From Ptychodera flava (Eukaryota > Hemichordata > Enteropneusta > Ptychoderidae), in the NCBI RefSeq assembly GCF_041260155.1, contig NC_091935.1:2646001-2710000 (forward strand): 64,000 nt of DNA, read 5' to 3'. Under the pieces are notes generated by a model. That model saw only the letters and a list, made by a program, of their open reading frames with translations. It was not told the DNA's origin and did not search any database. A program made the translations under genes and the position numbers. Numbering within the stretch: the stretch's first letter is position 1; each line of letters begins with the position of its first letter. Positions 63,229-64,000 of this stretch are shown here, piece after piece.

Positions 63229-63577
63229 GGGGTCAACATGGGGTCGCAGCCATGTTGCCTCAAAACTTATTTCTGTCTGCACTCAAAACTCAAAAATGTC
63301 GGATATGAACCTGTAAAATCGATGCAATTTTGTCAAACTTCGGCGAAATTCATTTAGGTAAGGTAAATTTACTGAAATTTGATCGACAAATAATCCTGAG
63401 CTTGAACGTGACAGCTCGCCTTCTCCGGGAAGTCAAGCATCCAGCTAGCTGCACATACACAGTTGCCCATATGGCCAGGTTTATGAGATTGTTTTCAAGC
63501 GACGGCGGCAGACCGTACGGGGCTCTGGATATGAACCTACCGCCAGTGTAGCTGTAATAACTGTTGCGTTGTTTTTA

Positions 63578-64000
63578 GTGCCCACGGACGAAGTCCTGGG
63601 GGAGTTATAGGTTTGGTCATGTCAGTCCGTCGGCCGTCCGTCCGTCCGTTCACGCAGATATCTCAGACATGCCCTGGTCAATGTCTTTCAAACTTTGCAC
63701 AAGAAGTACCCAACCCCATACAGATGCACGTCGATTTGTTTCACAATGCGATCGAATTTGGCCGTGTTAGAGGACTTTTTAGTTTACACCTCCATAGACT
63801 CCCATGTATAAGGCCAAGAAAAATAAAAATTTAGTTTCTCATCGTATTCATATTGCCTAAAGGATGCAGTGACACAGTTTTTTGTCCCCATGGATAAAGT
63901 CCAGGGGGCTTATAGATTGGGTCATATCCGTCCGTGAGTCCATCAGTGAGTCCATCGGTTCATGCAGATATCTCAGACATTTTGACAAAATATCATGTGA
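63578..64000. repeat. Dispersed repeat, two tandem partial units
   Basis: GACGAAGTCCTGGGGGAGTTATAG and a later ATAAAGTCCAGGGGGCTTATAG each precede a GTCCGTCCGT-type run and GCAGATATCTCAGACAT, about 300 bp apart. The family resembles the block at 4.1-5.0 kb read in the other direction. The second unit is cut by the window end. Confidence 0.65.

Overview
The window comes from a nuclear genome of a multicellular animal, most likely a marine invertebrate. Genes are split into many short exons by GT-AG introns, the DNA is AT-rich, and there are many microsatellites, foldback elements and one L1/Tx1-type retrotransposon. The protein family (vitellogenin with a von Willebrand D domain) and the dispersed repeats with runs of GGAC or GACA fit an invertebrate deuterostome such as a hemichordate or cephalochordate, but the sequence alone does not prove this.

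Layout: 1-11.0 kb is upstream DNA with no convincing gene, only tandem repeats, copies of a dispersed repeat and one weak open frame. 12433-38673 is a complete vitellogenin gene (vtg copy 1): 29 exons whose phases all join and sum to 4785 nt, giving 1594 residues. It has a TATA box at 12363 and a polyadenylation signal at 38797. About 39.1-44.0 kb holds a broken L1/Tx1-like LINE on the minus strand. From about 46.4 kb the 5' flank of copy 1 is repeated, and 47940-60837 is a second vitellogenin gene in the same direction (vtg copy 2), with its first 12 exons intact. Homology to copy 1 stops at about 61.4 kb, still inside intron 12, where repeat-rich DNA begins and runs to the window end. The rest of copy 2 is outside the window or lost.

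Both genes would encode large secreted yolk lipid-transfer precursors: signal peptide, N-terminal beta-barrel and helical lipid-binding domains, and in copy 1 also the open-sheet lipovitellin domains, a VWD domain and a cysteine-rich tail. The shared exons of the two copies are about 85% identical in protein by hand count, so this is a fairly old head-to-tail tandem duplication. Comparing the two introns by intron shows transposon insertions with their empty sites.

Points most worth a second look: (1) copy 2 has lost the start codon used by copy 1 but has gained an in-frame ATG four codons upstream; (2) a PIF/Harbinger-type element sits inside the 5' splice site of intron 8 of copy 1 and supplies its +5 G; (3) the serine-rich, phosvitin-like segment lies inside the lipovitellin (DUF1943-like) region and not at the vertebrate position; (4) two foldback elements have perfect 9-bp target duplications; (5) several long hairpin elements sit in introns.
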